A DNA stretch of 64,000 bases from JANXUC01 sp043782485. GTDB taxonomy: Bacteria > Acidobacteriota > Terriglobia > Terriglobales > Acidobacteriaceae. Positions 43,926 to 51,793 of the stretch are shown one piece after another; the first letter of the stretch is position 1, and each line of letters begins with the position of its first letter. The stretch spans positions 1 to 64,000 of the forward strand of contig JAYWAL010000101.1 of assembly GCA_043782485.1 (NCBI GenBank), written 5' to 3'. The notes beneath the pieces were generated by a model. It saw nothing but the letters and a program-made list of their open reading frames with translations. It was not told the DNA's origin and made no database searches. The translations under genes were made by a program, and so were the position numbers.

Positions 43926-45668
43926 TTACCCTTGTTTTTCGTCGCTAACGCCGATGTAACCTTCTTTTTCCAAGTGGAGAACGATCGCCTGGGCCGCTTC
44001 TTCCGCGCTTAAGGCTCCCGTGTCAATGGTCATATCCGCCTTCACTGGGACTTCGTAAGGATCGGAGATGCCGGTGAATTCCTTGAGGATGCCAGCGCGG
44101 GCTTTGGCGTAGAGTCCTTTGCGGTCGCGTTGTTCGCAGACTTCCACCGAAGTCGCCACGTGGATCAGAATGAACCCGCCGAACGGTTCGATCATTTCGG
44201 CGACAGCCTTACGGGTTGCCTCGTAAGGCGCGATGGGTGCGCAAACCGCGATGCCACCGTTCTTCGTGATTTCCGAGGCCACGTAACCGATGCGGCGGAT
44301 GTTGATGTCGCGGTGTTCCTTGGAGAAGCCGAGTTCCGAAGAAAGATTCTTGCGGACCAGGTCTCCGTCCAGAATGGTGACCGGACGGCCGCCCATTTCC
44401 AGGAACTTCACCATCAGCGCGTTGGCAATTGTGGACTTACCGGAACCGGAAAGACCCGTGAAGAACACAGTAAAGCCTTGCTTGGCGCGGGGCGGGTAGC
44501 TGCGGCGCAGTTCGCGTGCAACTTCTGGATACGTAAACCAGTCGGGAATATCGCGGCCCTCGTTCAGGCGGTCGCGCAGTTCCGTTCCGGAAAGGTTCAG
44601 CGTGGGCGTGCCCTTGGCCACTTCGTTGTCTGGAGCGTAGACGCCGTCTTTCTCCAGGTACACCATCATGTTGAAAGGAACCATGGTGATGCCCATTTCC
44701 TTCTCGTGCTTGGCGAAGAGTTCCTGCGCCTCATAGGGGCCGTAGAAGGGCTTGCCGGTGGAGTCTTTGCCTGGTCCCGCGTGGTCGCGTCCCACAATAA
44801 TATGTGAGCAGCCATAGTTCTTGCGGATCAAGCCGTGCCACATCGCTTCACGTGGTCCGCCCATGCGCATGGCAAGCGGCAACAGCGCCAGCTTGACGGT
44901 TCCTTGCGGATACTTCGGAAGCAGCAACTGGTAGCAGCGCACGCGGGTGTAGTAGTCCACGTCGCCCGGTTTGGTCATGCCCACCACCGGATGCAGCAGC
45001 AGGCTGGCCTCCACGTTCTTGGCGGCGCGCATGGAAAGCTCCACGTGAGCGCGATGCATGGGATTGCGGGTCTGGAACGCGACAATCTTTTTCCAGCCCA
45101 GCCGCGCAAACTCCGCGCGTAATTCCGCCGGTGTCAGGCGAATTCCGCGGAAGTCATAGTGCACCGGATGTTGCAGGCCTTCCACCTTGCCGCCCACGTA
45201 GACTGGGTTGGTGCGGTTCATGGTCTGGTCGGCGCCGGGGTGCAGCTTGTCCGTGGTGCCGAACACTTGCTGCGCTTCCGCCGCGCGGTCCGGCTTGTAG
45301 ATGTCTTCCACGTTCAGAACCGCCAGCATCACGCCTTCGGCATCGCGCAGGGCTAGCTTGCCGCCCACCGTCAGCTTCGCGGCAAATTCTTCTGGCAGGT
45401 CCAGCGTGATCGGCATCGGCCACAGGGTTCCGTCGGCCAGCCGCATGTCCTTGCACACCGACTCGTAGTCGGCCTTTTTCAAAAATCCACGCAATGGCGA
45501 AAAAGCGCCGTTGAGCAAAAGCTCCAAGTCGCAGAGTTGGCGCGGGGTTAGGTCCCAGGAGGGGAAATCTTTGGAGGCGGCTTGCAGGGTTTTCTTATCG
45601 TTAGGATTCAGGATCAAATCCACTAATTCGCCGCCGTGCGGGCTGGTCAAGTGACTGGTTGCTGTCAA
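43926..45668 (-). CDS. sat-cysC: Bifunctional sulfate adenylyltransferase / adenylylsulfate kinase (PAPS synthetase)
   Basis: 580 residues from TTG 45668, set by a perfect AAGGAG six bases upstream; the TTG at 45683 overlaps that site. The ATP sulfurylase part (about 1-385) has QTRNPMHRAH and IIVGRDHAGPGKD. The APS kinase part (about 390-575) has the P-loop GLSGSGKST and the DGDLVRKNL and NIRRIGYVA motifs. It converts sulfate to PAPS, the donor for the two sulfotransferases at 25241 and 27982. No PAPS reductase gene lies nearby, which favours sulfation over assimilation. Upstream lie a sigma-54-like promoter and a near-perfect palindrome. Confidence 0.95.
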   Translation of the reverse strand: MTATSHLTSPHGGELVDLILNPNDKKTLQAASKDFPSWDLTPRQLCDLELLLNGAFSPLRGFLKKADYESVCKDMRLADGTLWPMPITLDLPEEFAAKLTVGGKLALRDAEGVMLAVLNVEDIYKPDRAAEAQQVFGTTDKLHPGADQTMNRTNPVYVGGKVEGLQHPVHYDFRGIRLTPAELRAEFARLGWKKIVAFQTRNPMHRAHVELSMRAAKNVEASLLLHPVVGMTKPGDVDYYTRVRCYQLLLPKYPQGTVKLALLPLAMRMGGPREAMWHGLIRKNYGCSHIIVGRDHAGPGKDSTGKPFYGPYEAQELFAKHEKEMGITMVPFNMMVYLEKDGVYAPDNEVAKGTPTLNLSGTELRDRLNEGRDIPDWFTYPEVARELRRSYPPRAKQGFTVFFTGLSGSGKSTIANALMVKFLEMGGRPVTILDGDLVRKNLSSELGFSKEHRDINIRRIGYVASEITKNGGIAVCAPIAPYEATRKAVAEMIEPFGGFILIHVATSVEVCEQRDRKGLYAKARAGILKEFTGISDPYEVPVKADMTIDTGALSAEEAAQAIVLHLEKEGYIGVSDEKQG

Positions 45669-45732
45669 ACGGATCTCCTTCAAAAGAACAGATTAAGTGC
45701 GGTCTGAAAACTGAAACTAAACAGGCGAACCT

Positions 45733-45777
45733 AGAGTTGCCAATTTTCGAGTTGCCGAATTTCGCGTTGCCGATTTT
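45733..45777. repeat. 15-bp tandem repeat in the sat-cysC leader (three copies)
   Basis: Three units of the CGAGTTGCCGAATTT type with a few substitutions, followed by a partial copy. It lies within the untranslated leader predicted for the sulfate-activation operon. Confidence 0.8.
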
Positions 45778-45819
45778 CGACGAGGCGTAGCTTTGCACTC
45801 TCTAGATTGGTCTTGAAAG

Positions 45820-45835
45820 AGCAATTCGTCTTCCC
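45820..45835 (-). promoter_or_regulatory. Candidate sigma-54 promoter of the sulfate-activation operon
   Basis: On the minus strand the element reads GGGAAGACGAATTGCT: perfect TTGCT at -12, weaker -24 (GGGAAG) and exact GG-N10-GC spacing. The start point would be near 45810, about 140 bases before TTG 45668. The palindrome at 45927-45944 is about 93 bases upstream, as expected for an activator site. Confidence 0.45.
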
Positions 45836-45926
45836 GCCGGGACGTCGGTCCGAGCGTCTAACTGATTGAAAAATAACGGCTGAAAACAAATCCTTACAAC
45901 TCCGGCCTAGCGCCCGCGAGCCCAGA

Positions 45927-45944
45927 TATGCAAACTCTTGCACA
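45927..45944. promoter_or_regulatory. Near-perfect palindrome (TATGCA-N6-TGCACA) upstream of sat-cysC
   Basis: Eleven of twelve arm bases match TGTGCA-N6-TGCACA; the spacer is AACTCT. It sits upstream of the sigma-54-like promoter of the sulfate-activation operon, with no other gene start nearby, tying that operon to the regulator acting on the PEP-CTERM gene. Confidence 0.6.
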
Positions 45945-46109
45945 TCTGCCCGCAACCAGGCATTTCCCAGCCCCTGACCGCCATTCGTTTCCAAATCAGG
46001 TTACCTAGGTTGCTTCGTGAACCGGATAACTTCCATATTATGGGATTGAGGCGCGATTTGCCACAAAGATCATGCCTTACAAGCGTAGCCATAGTAACCC
46101 CGGACCTAG

Positions 46110-46868
46110 CTAATCACCCTTCGTCAATGAGCGTTCGCAAGATAGCTCCTCCGTCGGTACAGCAAGGGCAGCCGCATAGTCCGCACCTAGGTCAAGGTTC
46201 CACAGGGCCCACCGGGAGGCCTCCCGTAGGTCCGGGCGGGTCGCCAGCAGTCGGGCAGGCTCTCCAGGACGTAACGTCACGTCGAACTGGCTAAGCGGCA
46301 AGCTTAGGCCCTCTCCAACCGCCTTGACATAGGCCTCCTTGCGCGTCCAGCAGCGAAAAAAGGCAGGAATTTGCTCATTTTTTCCCAACGACAGGAGAGT
46401 TTGCTGCTCGTGCTGAGAGAAGAAACGCTCGGCAATTTGCCGGATCTCCACGTCGGTCCGCAGCAGCTCCACATCCACTCCCACCTCCCGGTCCCAGGCA
46501 AATGCCAGCAACAGACGATTGCCGGAGTGGGACAAATTGAATCCCAACCTCCTCTGGCCGGGGAGACGAGTCAATTCTGGCTTCCCATTCGCCGTATAGA
46601 CAAACTCGAGGGCTCCCGGGAGGCAGCCGAGATAGGCTGCGGCCAGTTCTCGCAGCAGGCCCCGCCCGTAGATGTGGCGCTCCCGGTCTGCTTCCAAGCG
46701 AAAGCGTCCCGCGCGGTCCCGCTCCTCCTGGGCCAGTAAAGCACTCCACGAGGCCATGGGAGCGGCAACCTCGAGATGCCCGACCCACACCCCGACCTCT
46801 CCCGGGGCCAATGAAAGCCGAGGCGTTCCACCTGGTTGCGCAGGGGCGATGTGAGTCTCGACCGTCAT
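46110..46868 (-). CDS. 4'-phosphopantetheinyl transferase (Sfp type)
   Basis: 252 residues. It has the conserved FNLSHSGNR, GVDVELLRTD (magnesium site) and FFRCWTRKEAYVKAVGEGL. The length fits the Sfp/Gsp group, which activates carrier proteins of polyketide, peptide or fatty-acid synthases by adding the CoA arm. No carrier protein or megasynthase is in the window, so the partner lies elsewhere. It is a monocistronic-looking gene between the sulfate operon and a small secreted protein, with the latter divergent. Confidence 0.92.
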   Translation of the reverse strand: MTVETHIAPAQPGGTPRLSLAPGEVGVWVGHLEVAAPMASWSALLAQEERDRAGRFRLEADRERHIYGRGLLRELAAAYLGCLPGALEFVYTANGKPELTRLPGQRRLGFNLSHSGNRLLLAFAWDREVGVDVELLRTDVEIRQIAERFFSQHEQQTLLSLGKNEQIPAFFRCWTRKEAYVKAVGEGLSLPLSQFDVTLRPGEPARLLATRPDLREASRWALWNLDLGADYAAALAVPTEELSCERSLTKGD

Positions 46869-47082
46869 TTAAGAAGCTATGCCCTGCAAGTCCTTCATTC
46901 TAAGGCAACCGCAGGGGCGTGGAGGTTGTAACAATGAGTTCTTTCCGGCCTTTGAAGCCATCCAAACCAAGCCAAACCTCATCTCAGCTGCTGCACGACA
47001 AATCTGGAATAGCACGACGGTGCCTTCGACACCCGTAAGCAAAAGGCCTAGAATTAGGGCAAGTTTACAGGAGCGTTTCCCA

Positions 47083-47499
47083 ATGGTTTCCAAGCGATTT
47101 TGCGTAGCTGCCCTGGTGCTCGGCCTAAGTCCAATCCTTGCAACCGCACAGAAGCCTTACAAAGCGGGAAAAACGAGCTTTGGGCACATTGTGGGCAAAG
47201 GAACGCCCGCCGACCTGTCGCACCATCGGGACAATTCCGCAGCCGTCTTGAACAGCAACCGGCGTGCGGGTGCCGCCAGCGAACTGACCAAGATCGAGCA
47301 ACAATCCATGCGCGTTTCCGGATCTGTGGCGTCGAAGTCCACACGCACTAGAGTGGCGGCATTGCCAAAGTTGGGCGCCCCGAAAACGGAGCGAAGCGCC
47401 CCAATTAATTTTGCCGGCCACACCCCGGTCCATCGCCAGTTGACGACCAACCCAAAATCCGGGGGCGGGGCCAACGGGGCCGCTCCCAAAATCCACTAA
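47083..47499 (+). CDS. Small secreted basic protein, unknown function
   Basis: 138 residues from ATG 47083, with AGGAG nine bases upstream; a longer in-frame start at 46879 has no support. The signal peptide ends near ATAQ (residue 22). The mature part is rich in K, R, S, T, A and G with no cysteine and no recognisable fold, ending in a glycine/asparagine-rich tail (GGGANGAA). It is likely periplasmic or extracellular and partly disordered. It converges on the GT2 gene across a 12-base gap. No family assignment. Confidence 0.6.
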   Translation: MVSKRFCVAALVLGLSPILATAQKPYKAGKTSFGHIVGKGTPADLSHHRDNSAAVLNSNRRAGAASELTKIEQQSMRVSGSVASKSTRTRVAALPKLGAPKTERSAPINFAGHTPVHRQLTTNPKSGGGANGAAPKIH

Positions 47500-47511
47500 A
47501 CCAATTGTTAT

Positions 47512-48270
47512 CTATGAGTTAGCGTGGGTGCGAACATTTTCTGCCGCTGTCGCCCCCGGCGCCGCTTGGAGCTGCGCGGCCGGTTCTTTGATTGAGTACT
47601 TCATCAGGCAATAAACGGCGCGGACACCGTCTTTCCAGCCAATCTTTTTGCCTTCCTCGTAGGTGCGGCCCCAGTAGCTAATGCCTACCTCGTAGACCCG
47701 CAGGCGTCGCTTGGCAATTTTTACCGTAATTTCCGGCTCAAAGCCAAAGCGATTCTCTTCAATGGGAATGGCTTGCAGAATTTCCCGCCGGAAGACTTTG
47801 TAACAAGTTTCCATGTCCGATAAGTTCATGTCCGTGCAGATGTTCGACATCAAAGTCAGCAGCCAATTACCCACGGAGTGCCAGAAATACAGGACACGGT
47901 GCGGGCCGCCGCCTAGGAACCTGGAACCGAAAACTACATCGGCTTTCCCTTGTTCCAGCGGCCCGAGCAGAACGGTATATTCGGCGGGATCGTACTCCAG
48001 GTCGGCGTCCTGGATGATGATGTAGTCGCCCGAAGCCTCCTGAATTCCGCGCCGGAGAGCGGCGCCCTTACCCATATTCTGGGATTGAAGGATGACATGA
48101 ATCTGGGGGAATTTCTGCTGCAATTCGGCCAAAATTTCGCGTGATCCGTCCGTAGAGCCGTCGTCAACGCAGATGAGTTCGATTTCCAGCGGCACCGCCA
48201 AGACGCGTTGAACGACTTCGCGCAGTGTGCTGCGCTCGTTATAGACCGGCATAACGACAGAGAGTTTCAC
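47512..48270 (-). CDS. Family 2 glycosyltransferase (dolichol-phosphate-mannose-synthase-like)
   Basis: 252 residues. The GT-A domain has VVMPVYNERSTL, CVDDGSTDGS, the metal site IIQDADLEYDP and GSRFLGGGPHRV, and the later SDMETCYKVFRRE and YWGRTYEEGKKIGW motifs of DPM1/GtrB-like enzymes. No C-terminal membrane helices are present, so it is probably a soluble or peripheral enzyme transferring a sugar to a polyprenyl phosphate. It stands apart from the main locus and may serve another glycan or protein glycosylation. Confidence 0.9.
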   Translation of the reverse strand: MKLSVVMPVYNERSTLREVVQRVLAVPLEIELICVDDGSTDGSREILAELQQKFPQIHVILQSQNMGKGAALRRGIQEASGDYIIIQDADLEYDPAEYTVLLGPLEQGKADVVFGSRFLGGGPHRVLYFWHSVGNWLLTLMSNICTDMNLSDMETCYKVFRREILQAIPIEENRFGFEPEITVKIAKRRLRVYEVGISYWGRTYEEGKKIGWKDGVRAVYCLMKYSIKEPAAQLQAAPGATAAENVRTHANS

Positions 48271-48775
48271 AGCTCACGATCTCCTAAATAAGTGAAAGTA
48301 TCACACACGGCGCCATCTCGATCGTGATCCCTGGCGGGGGCGGACTCCCGAACTGGGGAGGAACCACCGTGTAAAATGGGAACTCCGTTCTAAGCTATTT
48401 TACTTAGATAAGGGGTTCGTAGGCCGTCGGGGGGCACCTTGTCAGGGCAATTCAAACGCCGAATGTTACCAAAGTTTGACCCCGATTCGAATCGAGCTAA
48501 GCTCCATAAAATCATAGATATACCGATTCCATTTGTCATAAGAGTTGGACCCTGGGGTAGGGGTTTGAACCCACCTGTGCAATTCTTCGTCTCAAAATGG
48601 CAATCGGGCTGCTTAAGTAATCGGCAAGTACCTTCCCAAACCATCGCGCTGTACTCATATCTGGCGTGAGGCGATGGCGGGTCGTATCCCAAGCCTCTCC
48701 AGCGCTTCGGGGAGCCGGGAAAGCGCCCAATATAACGAAGTGGCTAGGAAGTCACGTCCAGAAAGGGGACGCCAC
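48271..48775. other. Regulatory gap before the first LuxR-type pair
   Basis: About 500 bases without a supported gene. It contains a TGTGCA half-site at 48576-48581 and a strong sigma-54-like promoter at 48598 (separate entry). No RNA gene was recognised. Confidence 0.45.
48598..48613 (+). promoter_or_regulatory. Strong candidate sigma-54 promoter of LuxR-type pair 1
   Basis: TGGCAATCGGGCTGCT matches TGGCA at -24 and CTGCT at -12 with exact spacing, the best sigma-54 match found in the window. A TGTGCA half-site ends 16 bases upstream. Transcription would begin near 48624. Confidence 0.6.
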
Positions 48776-49276
48776 GTGGAGGAAACCAAGGTCCAGTTAG
48801 GACCGCGGGAAAGGCAAATCGCCGACCTGCTTTTACAGGGTTGCGACAACGAAGAAATCGCCCGGCAACTCAATATGGCGCGCCGCACCGTCAAGGCCCA
48901 TTTCAACCGTCTTTTCTTGCGGTTTGGCATAACGCAAGGCATCAAGCGGGTCCAGCTCGCAACTTTACTTTACAGGAGGCAACTGTGCTTACAGTCGAAC
49001 GCTACGGAAACCGGATCCCCAGTGAACGCGAGTACCGCATCATCGAACTCGTCGCCCAGGGACTCAAGAATCGCGACGTCGCCAGCGAAGTTGGCACCAC
49101 CGAACACGTTATCAAGAACTACCTCCGCGTCATCTACGACAAGCTCGGACTCTGGAATCGTGTTGAACTCGCCCTCTGGTATGAAGCTCGCCGGGCCGAA
49201 TTTGCCCAAGCCTGATCCCTTTGCCGATTGGGACAGCCCGAGCCAAGCGGCTCGCCGCACCCAGGTGACGCACTAG
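48776..49276 (+). CDS. Small LuxR-type HTH protein A1, frame reads through the next gene
   Basis: 166 residues from GTG 48776, chosen by AAAGGGG upstream and by alignment with the homologue at 58872; ATG 48674 is an alternative. Residues 9-65 form a GerE/LuxR helix-turn-helix (GPRERQIADLLLQGCDNEEIARQLN, continuing RTVKAHFNRLF) without a receiver or ligand domain. The homologue stops about 25 bases into its partner gene, but this frame continues through all of the partner (48985-49215) in another frame. The C-terminal 95 residues are low-complexity (S, T, P, N) and probably a by-product of a lost stop. Confidence 0.75.
   Translation: MEETKVQLGPRERQIADLLLQGCDNEEIARQLNMARRTVKAHFNRLFLRFGITQGIKRVQLATLLYRRQLCLQSNATETGSPVNASTASSNSSPRDSRIATSPAKLAPPNTLSRTTSASSTTSSDSGIVLNSPSGMKLAGPNLPKPDPFADWDSPSQAARRTQVTH
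48985..49215 (+). CDS. Small LuxR-type HTH protein B1
   Basis: 76 residues from GTG 48985, with AGGAGG five bases upstream, an almost ideal ribosome-binding site. The protein is essentially one LuxR/GerE HTH (IPSEREYRIIELVAQGLKNR, then DVASEVGTTEHVIKNYLRVIYDKLG) and a short tail. It lies entirely inside the reading frame of A1, in the +2 (-1) frame. The same A/B arrangement with the same frame relation recurs at 58872-59437, so B1 is a real gene. The two may heterodimerise on DNA (inference). Confidence 0.83.
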   Translation: MLTVERYGNRIPSEREYRIIELVAQGLKNRDVASEVGTTEHVIKNYLRVIYDKLGLWNRVELALWYEARRAEFAQA

Positions 49277-49304
49277 AAGCGTTACCAACAAAATTTCGCA
49301 ACTA

Positions 49305-49333
49305 CGGCGCCGAGAACCGGCGCCGATTTTTTT
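49305..49333 (+). terminator. Rho-independent terminator after LuxR-type pair 1
   Basis: Stem CGGCGCC/GGCGCCG (7 bp) with a seven-base loop, followed closely by seven T residues (49327-49333). It lies 29 bases after the A1 stop. Confidence 0.9.
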
Positions 49334-49412
49334 GGTGTCGGCTTTCTTCCCGAAGGGAGGCGCACCTGAATTGGTTAGGGAAACTGTGAATATCATCTTT
49401 TTTTGAGATTGT

Positions 49413-49437
49413 GATTCCTCAGCGCAGCTGAGGAATC
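49413..49437. repeat. Perfect 11-bp palindromic hairpin (REP-like)
   Basis: GATTCCTCAGC, a three-base loop, then GCTGAGGAATC. A related hairpin core (ATTCC...GGAAT) lies at 49536-49557. Both sit in the gap between LuxR pair 1 and the beta-propeller operon and share GATTCCTC, suggesting an interspersed repeat family. No T-run follows. Confidence 0.6.
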
Positions 49438-49532
49438 TAGAGTGCCGAGGGTGGCCCAACCCTTTCCAGCTTTCTTTTGAGGATGCTTAACAGCGACAAA
49501 GCTGGCGAGAGTTGTAACAAGTCGAGGGCATG

Positions 49533-49561
49533 GGGATTCCTCGCTTCGCTTCGGAATGACA
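49533..49561. repeat. REP-like element with ATTCC/GGAAT stem
   Basis: A short inverted repeat around the TCGCTTCGCTTC core. The same GGATTCCTCGCTTCGC pattern is familiar to me as a dispersed element in acidobacterial draft genomes, but that recollection cannot be checked here. Confidence 0.4.
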
Positions 49562-49682
49562 GGTCTTGGAAATTGAAAGGTTTGTCCGGAGTTTCCGTTA
49601 GGGTATCGTGTGCCAATTGCCTTGCACGATCAAGACCTACCCTCGGGGCTGAAAGCCGGCGATTTATGAGGTTCATGCCAAA

Positions 49683-49709
49683 CGGCGACACCGGGATTCG
49701 GTGTCGCCG
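49683..49709 (-). terminator. Terminator-like hairpin after the beta-propeller gene
   Basis: Stem CGGCGACACC/GGTGTCGCCG (10 bp, perfect) with a seven-base loop, 32 bases after the stop at 49741. On the minus strand it is followed by only TTT, so the T-run is weak. Confidence 0.7.
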
Positions 49710-49740
49710 TCGGTTTGTGGAGCGGAGACGAAGCGCGCAG

Positions 49741-50721
49741 TTACTTCTTACCCACCACCAGCACCTCAAACTGCCCAGCTTCCGCCGTGGACAAAAACAG
49801 CTGGTGGGTTTTTGGATCGAGGGCCATGGTTTTTGCCTTCGGCAGGGTTTTGACGGTTTCCACGGAGCTGTATTTATCCGCGCTGTCCTGGTGGATTACC
49901 GAAATTGTGCCTTCGCCGTTGGAGAAGAAAATCATGCGGGTATCTTCGTCGAACGAGGTGGCATCGACGTGGTCGCCGATGGGCAGCGTGGCGACCACTT
50001 TGCCGGATTCCGAATCGATAACGGCCATGATGTGGCTGCGGCAACCGATGAAGAGGCGGTGATTGGCGCGGTCGATGGCCATGCTGGAGGGTGCCTCGCA
50101 CGGAGCCACCGGCCAGCGTTGCGCTACCGTCAGTTTGCGCGCGTCGATTTTGACGATCTGGCTCTTGTCTTCGAGGTTGTCGAATACAAATCCATTGCCA
50201 TCGGCCACGGCGAATTCCGGGCCTCCGCCCAGCGGGACCGTTCCGACAACTTTGCCGTCAGCGGCTGAGATCACGGTGACGCTTTCGCTATCGCCGTTGA
50301 AGGCCAGCACCTGTGAGGTGGCGGCATCGAACATGATCGCGTCCGGTTTTTTGCCAGTGGGCACCTCGCCCAGCTTCTTGAGCGTTTTCAAATCGAAAAT
50401 AGTGACGGTTGAAGTCTGTCCGTTGCTGGTGAACCCGCGACCGAGTTCTGGAGCAATGGCGATTCCGTGCACGCCCAGCGTGCCCGGAATGTTGCCCACC
50501 ACAGTTTGGGAATCCACATCGAGGACTTCCACCTGGGTTCCGTGGGATACGTAGAGGCGCCGCGCAGCTTCATCCACGGCGAGGTAGTCCCAGCCGCCCT
50601 GGCCGGGGATTGCGATCTTTTTAGTGATGCTGTAAGCGCCCTGCGAGAAGGCGGAGGAGGCCAGGAGCGTGCAGCAGGCCGTTGCGAGCGTGAACCAGGA
50701 CATTCTACGGTGACTCAACAT
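49741..50721 (-). CDS. Secreted YncE-like seven-bladed beta-propeller protein
   Basis: 326 residues from ATG 50721 (AAAGGA about ten bases upstream; ATG 50703 possible). A signal peptide ends near AFSQ (residue 27). Repeated blades of the type LYVSHGTQVEVLDVDSQTVVGNIP and VTVISAADGKVVGTVPLGGGPEF identify the YncE/NHL-like propeller family, generally periplasmic binding proteins. It is the last gene of the TonB receptor-phosphatase-propeller operon (51 bases after the phosphatase). Its ligand is unknown; a scaffold or binding role in uptake is plausible. Confidence 0.85.
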   Translation of the reverse strand: MLSHRRMSWFTLATACCTLLASSAFSQGAYSITKKIAIPGQGGWDYLAVDEAARRLYVSHGTQVEVLDVDSQTVVGNIPGTLGVHGIAIAPELGRGFTSNGQTSTVTIFDLKTLKKLGEVPTGKKPDAIMFDAATSQVLAFNGDSESVTVISAADGKVVGTVPLGGGPEFAVADGNGFVFDNLEDKSQIVKIDARKLTVAQRWPVAPCEAPSSMAIDRANHRLFIGCRSHIMAVIDSESGKVVATLPIGDHVDATSFDEDTRMIFFSNGEGTISVIHQDSADKYSSVETVKTLPKAKTMALDPKTHQLFLSTAEAGQFEVLVVGKK

Positions 50722-50772
50722 AAGAACCAGATCCTTTCAGGTTTGAGAACTCAGTAGTCGGAATGCAAGCCG

Positions 50773-51690
50773 TTAGTGGCAGGTGCCGGTTCCAGAGTCG
50801 GCGAACGTCTTGCCCGCTTCCGGAACAAACTCCCAGTCATAGCTTTTGGCGTGAAGCGTGAGCTTAAGAACTCCAAAGGCGGCATCGTTGCGCGCTTCGC
50901 TGTTCGGCTGGGTGGTGCCGAACGCGCGGTGCGAATTTTTGCCGCCGCTGCCCACGACGAACTCGCGAATTCCGCGGTCGTTGTCGGCCTTTCCAGCGGG
51001 ATCTTGTGGGGCAAAGCGCTCGTAGTCGTGGTCGTGGCCGTTCAGGACAACATCCGCGCCAGCCTGAAACAACGCTTCCCACAGGGGCTTCATCGTCGGA
51101 TCGTTGCCGTGCTTTCCGCCGGAACTGAACAGAGGCTTGTGCCAGTAGGCGAGGGTGCAGGTGGTTTTGGCATCGGCCAGATCCTGCTTCAGCCATTTTC
51201 CCTGCGGAGAAGCGGCATCGCAACCGCCTACCTGTTCGCATTCGCTATTCAGAACAACAATATGCCAGGCTCCGAGGTCGTAGCTGTAGTAGCCCTTTTT
51301 CGGGTCGCCAGCGGCATCGCCAAAATAGCGCGAGTATCCGGAAGCGCCGTCGCTGTGGTACTCGTGGTTGCCGGGTGCGGGACGGGTGCGGTCTTTGAAG
51401 CGCCCCCAGGTGGGGCCGTAACACTTGGCAAACTGCTCATCGGAGCCGTCAGGATAGGCAAGGTCGCCAGCGACAAAAACGGTGCCGGGGATGTGGTCGA
51501 TGAGCTTGGCTGTGGCTTCAGCGCCCGCCAGATCGTCGCAGCTGGCTACGTCGGCCGCACCGACGAGCACCGGGTCGGAGCTGGCGGCGGGAGTCGCGGC
51601 GGGCGTGACATTGGGCTTGGCCTGCCCCGAGGCTTGGGCAAGCGCCGCGAGACACACAACACCCACACGCAAAATCGAAATGTGTTTCAT
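50773..51690 (-). CDS. Secreted metallophosphoesterase (purple-acid-phosphatase-like)
   Basis: 305 residues from ATG 51690, with AAGAGG nine bases upstream; longer frames lose the signal peptide (ending ASGQA, about residue 22). Metal-binding motifs of calcineurin-type phosphatases are visible: VFVAGDLAYPDGS, PAPGNHEYHSD, LAYWHKPLF and NGHDHDYERF. The first metal motif (usually DxH) is altered to ADVASCDD, which may change metal use. Located after a TonB-dependent receptor and before a propeller protein, it could release phosphate from an imported or surface-bound ester (inference). Confidence 0.87.
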   Translation of the reverse strand: MKHISILRVGVVCLAALAQASGQAKPNVTPAATPAASSDPVLVGAADVASCDDLAGAEATAKLIDHIPGTVFVAGDLAYPDGSDEQFAKCYGPTWGRFKDRTRPAPGNHEYHSDGASGYSRYFGDAAGDPKKGYYSYDLGAWHIVVLNSECEQVGGCDAASPQGKWLKQDLADAKTTCTLAYWHKPLFSSGGKHGNDPTMKPLWEALFQAGADVVLNGHDHDYERFAPQDPAGKADNDRGIREFVVGSGGKNSHRAFGTTQPNSEARNDAAFGVLKLTLHAKSYDWEFVPEAGKTFADSGTGTCH

Positions 51691-51747
51691 GATCGAGAAC
51701 CTCTTGTGAATTGAAGATACGGGCATGATCTGAAGTTTCCATGAAAC

Positions 51748-51777
51748 AGCAAGAGCCGCGTCTCCGCGGCTCTTGCT
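51748..51777 (-). terminator. Perfect 13-bp hairpin between TonB receptor and phosphatase genes
   Basis: AGCAAGAGCCGCG pairs fully with CGCGGCTCTTGCT around a four-base loop. On the minus strand it is followed by GTTTC, so the T-run is poor. It could reduce read-through into the phosphatase gene or protect the receptor mRNA 3' end. Confidence 0.7.
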
Positions 51778-51793
51778 GGCAAGGCTGGCGAGA

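Noticed and set aside
43926..45668. Sulfate assimilation toward cysteine
   Set aside because: Not excluded, but no PAPS reductase, sulfite reductase or cysteine-synthesis gene is in the window, while two sulfotransferases and CysQ are.
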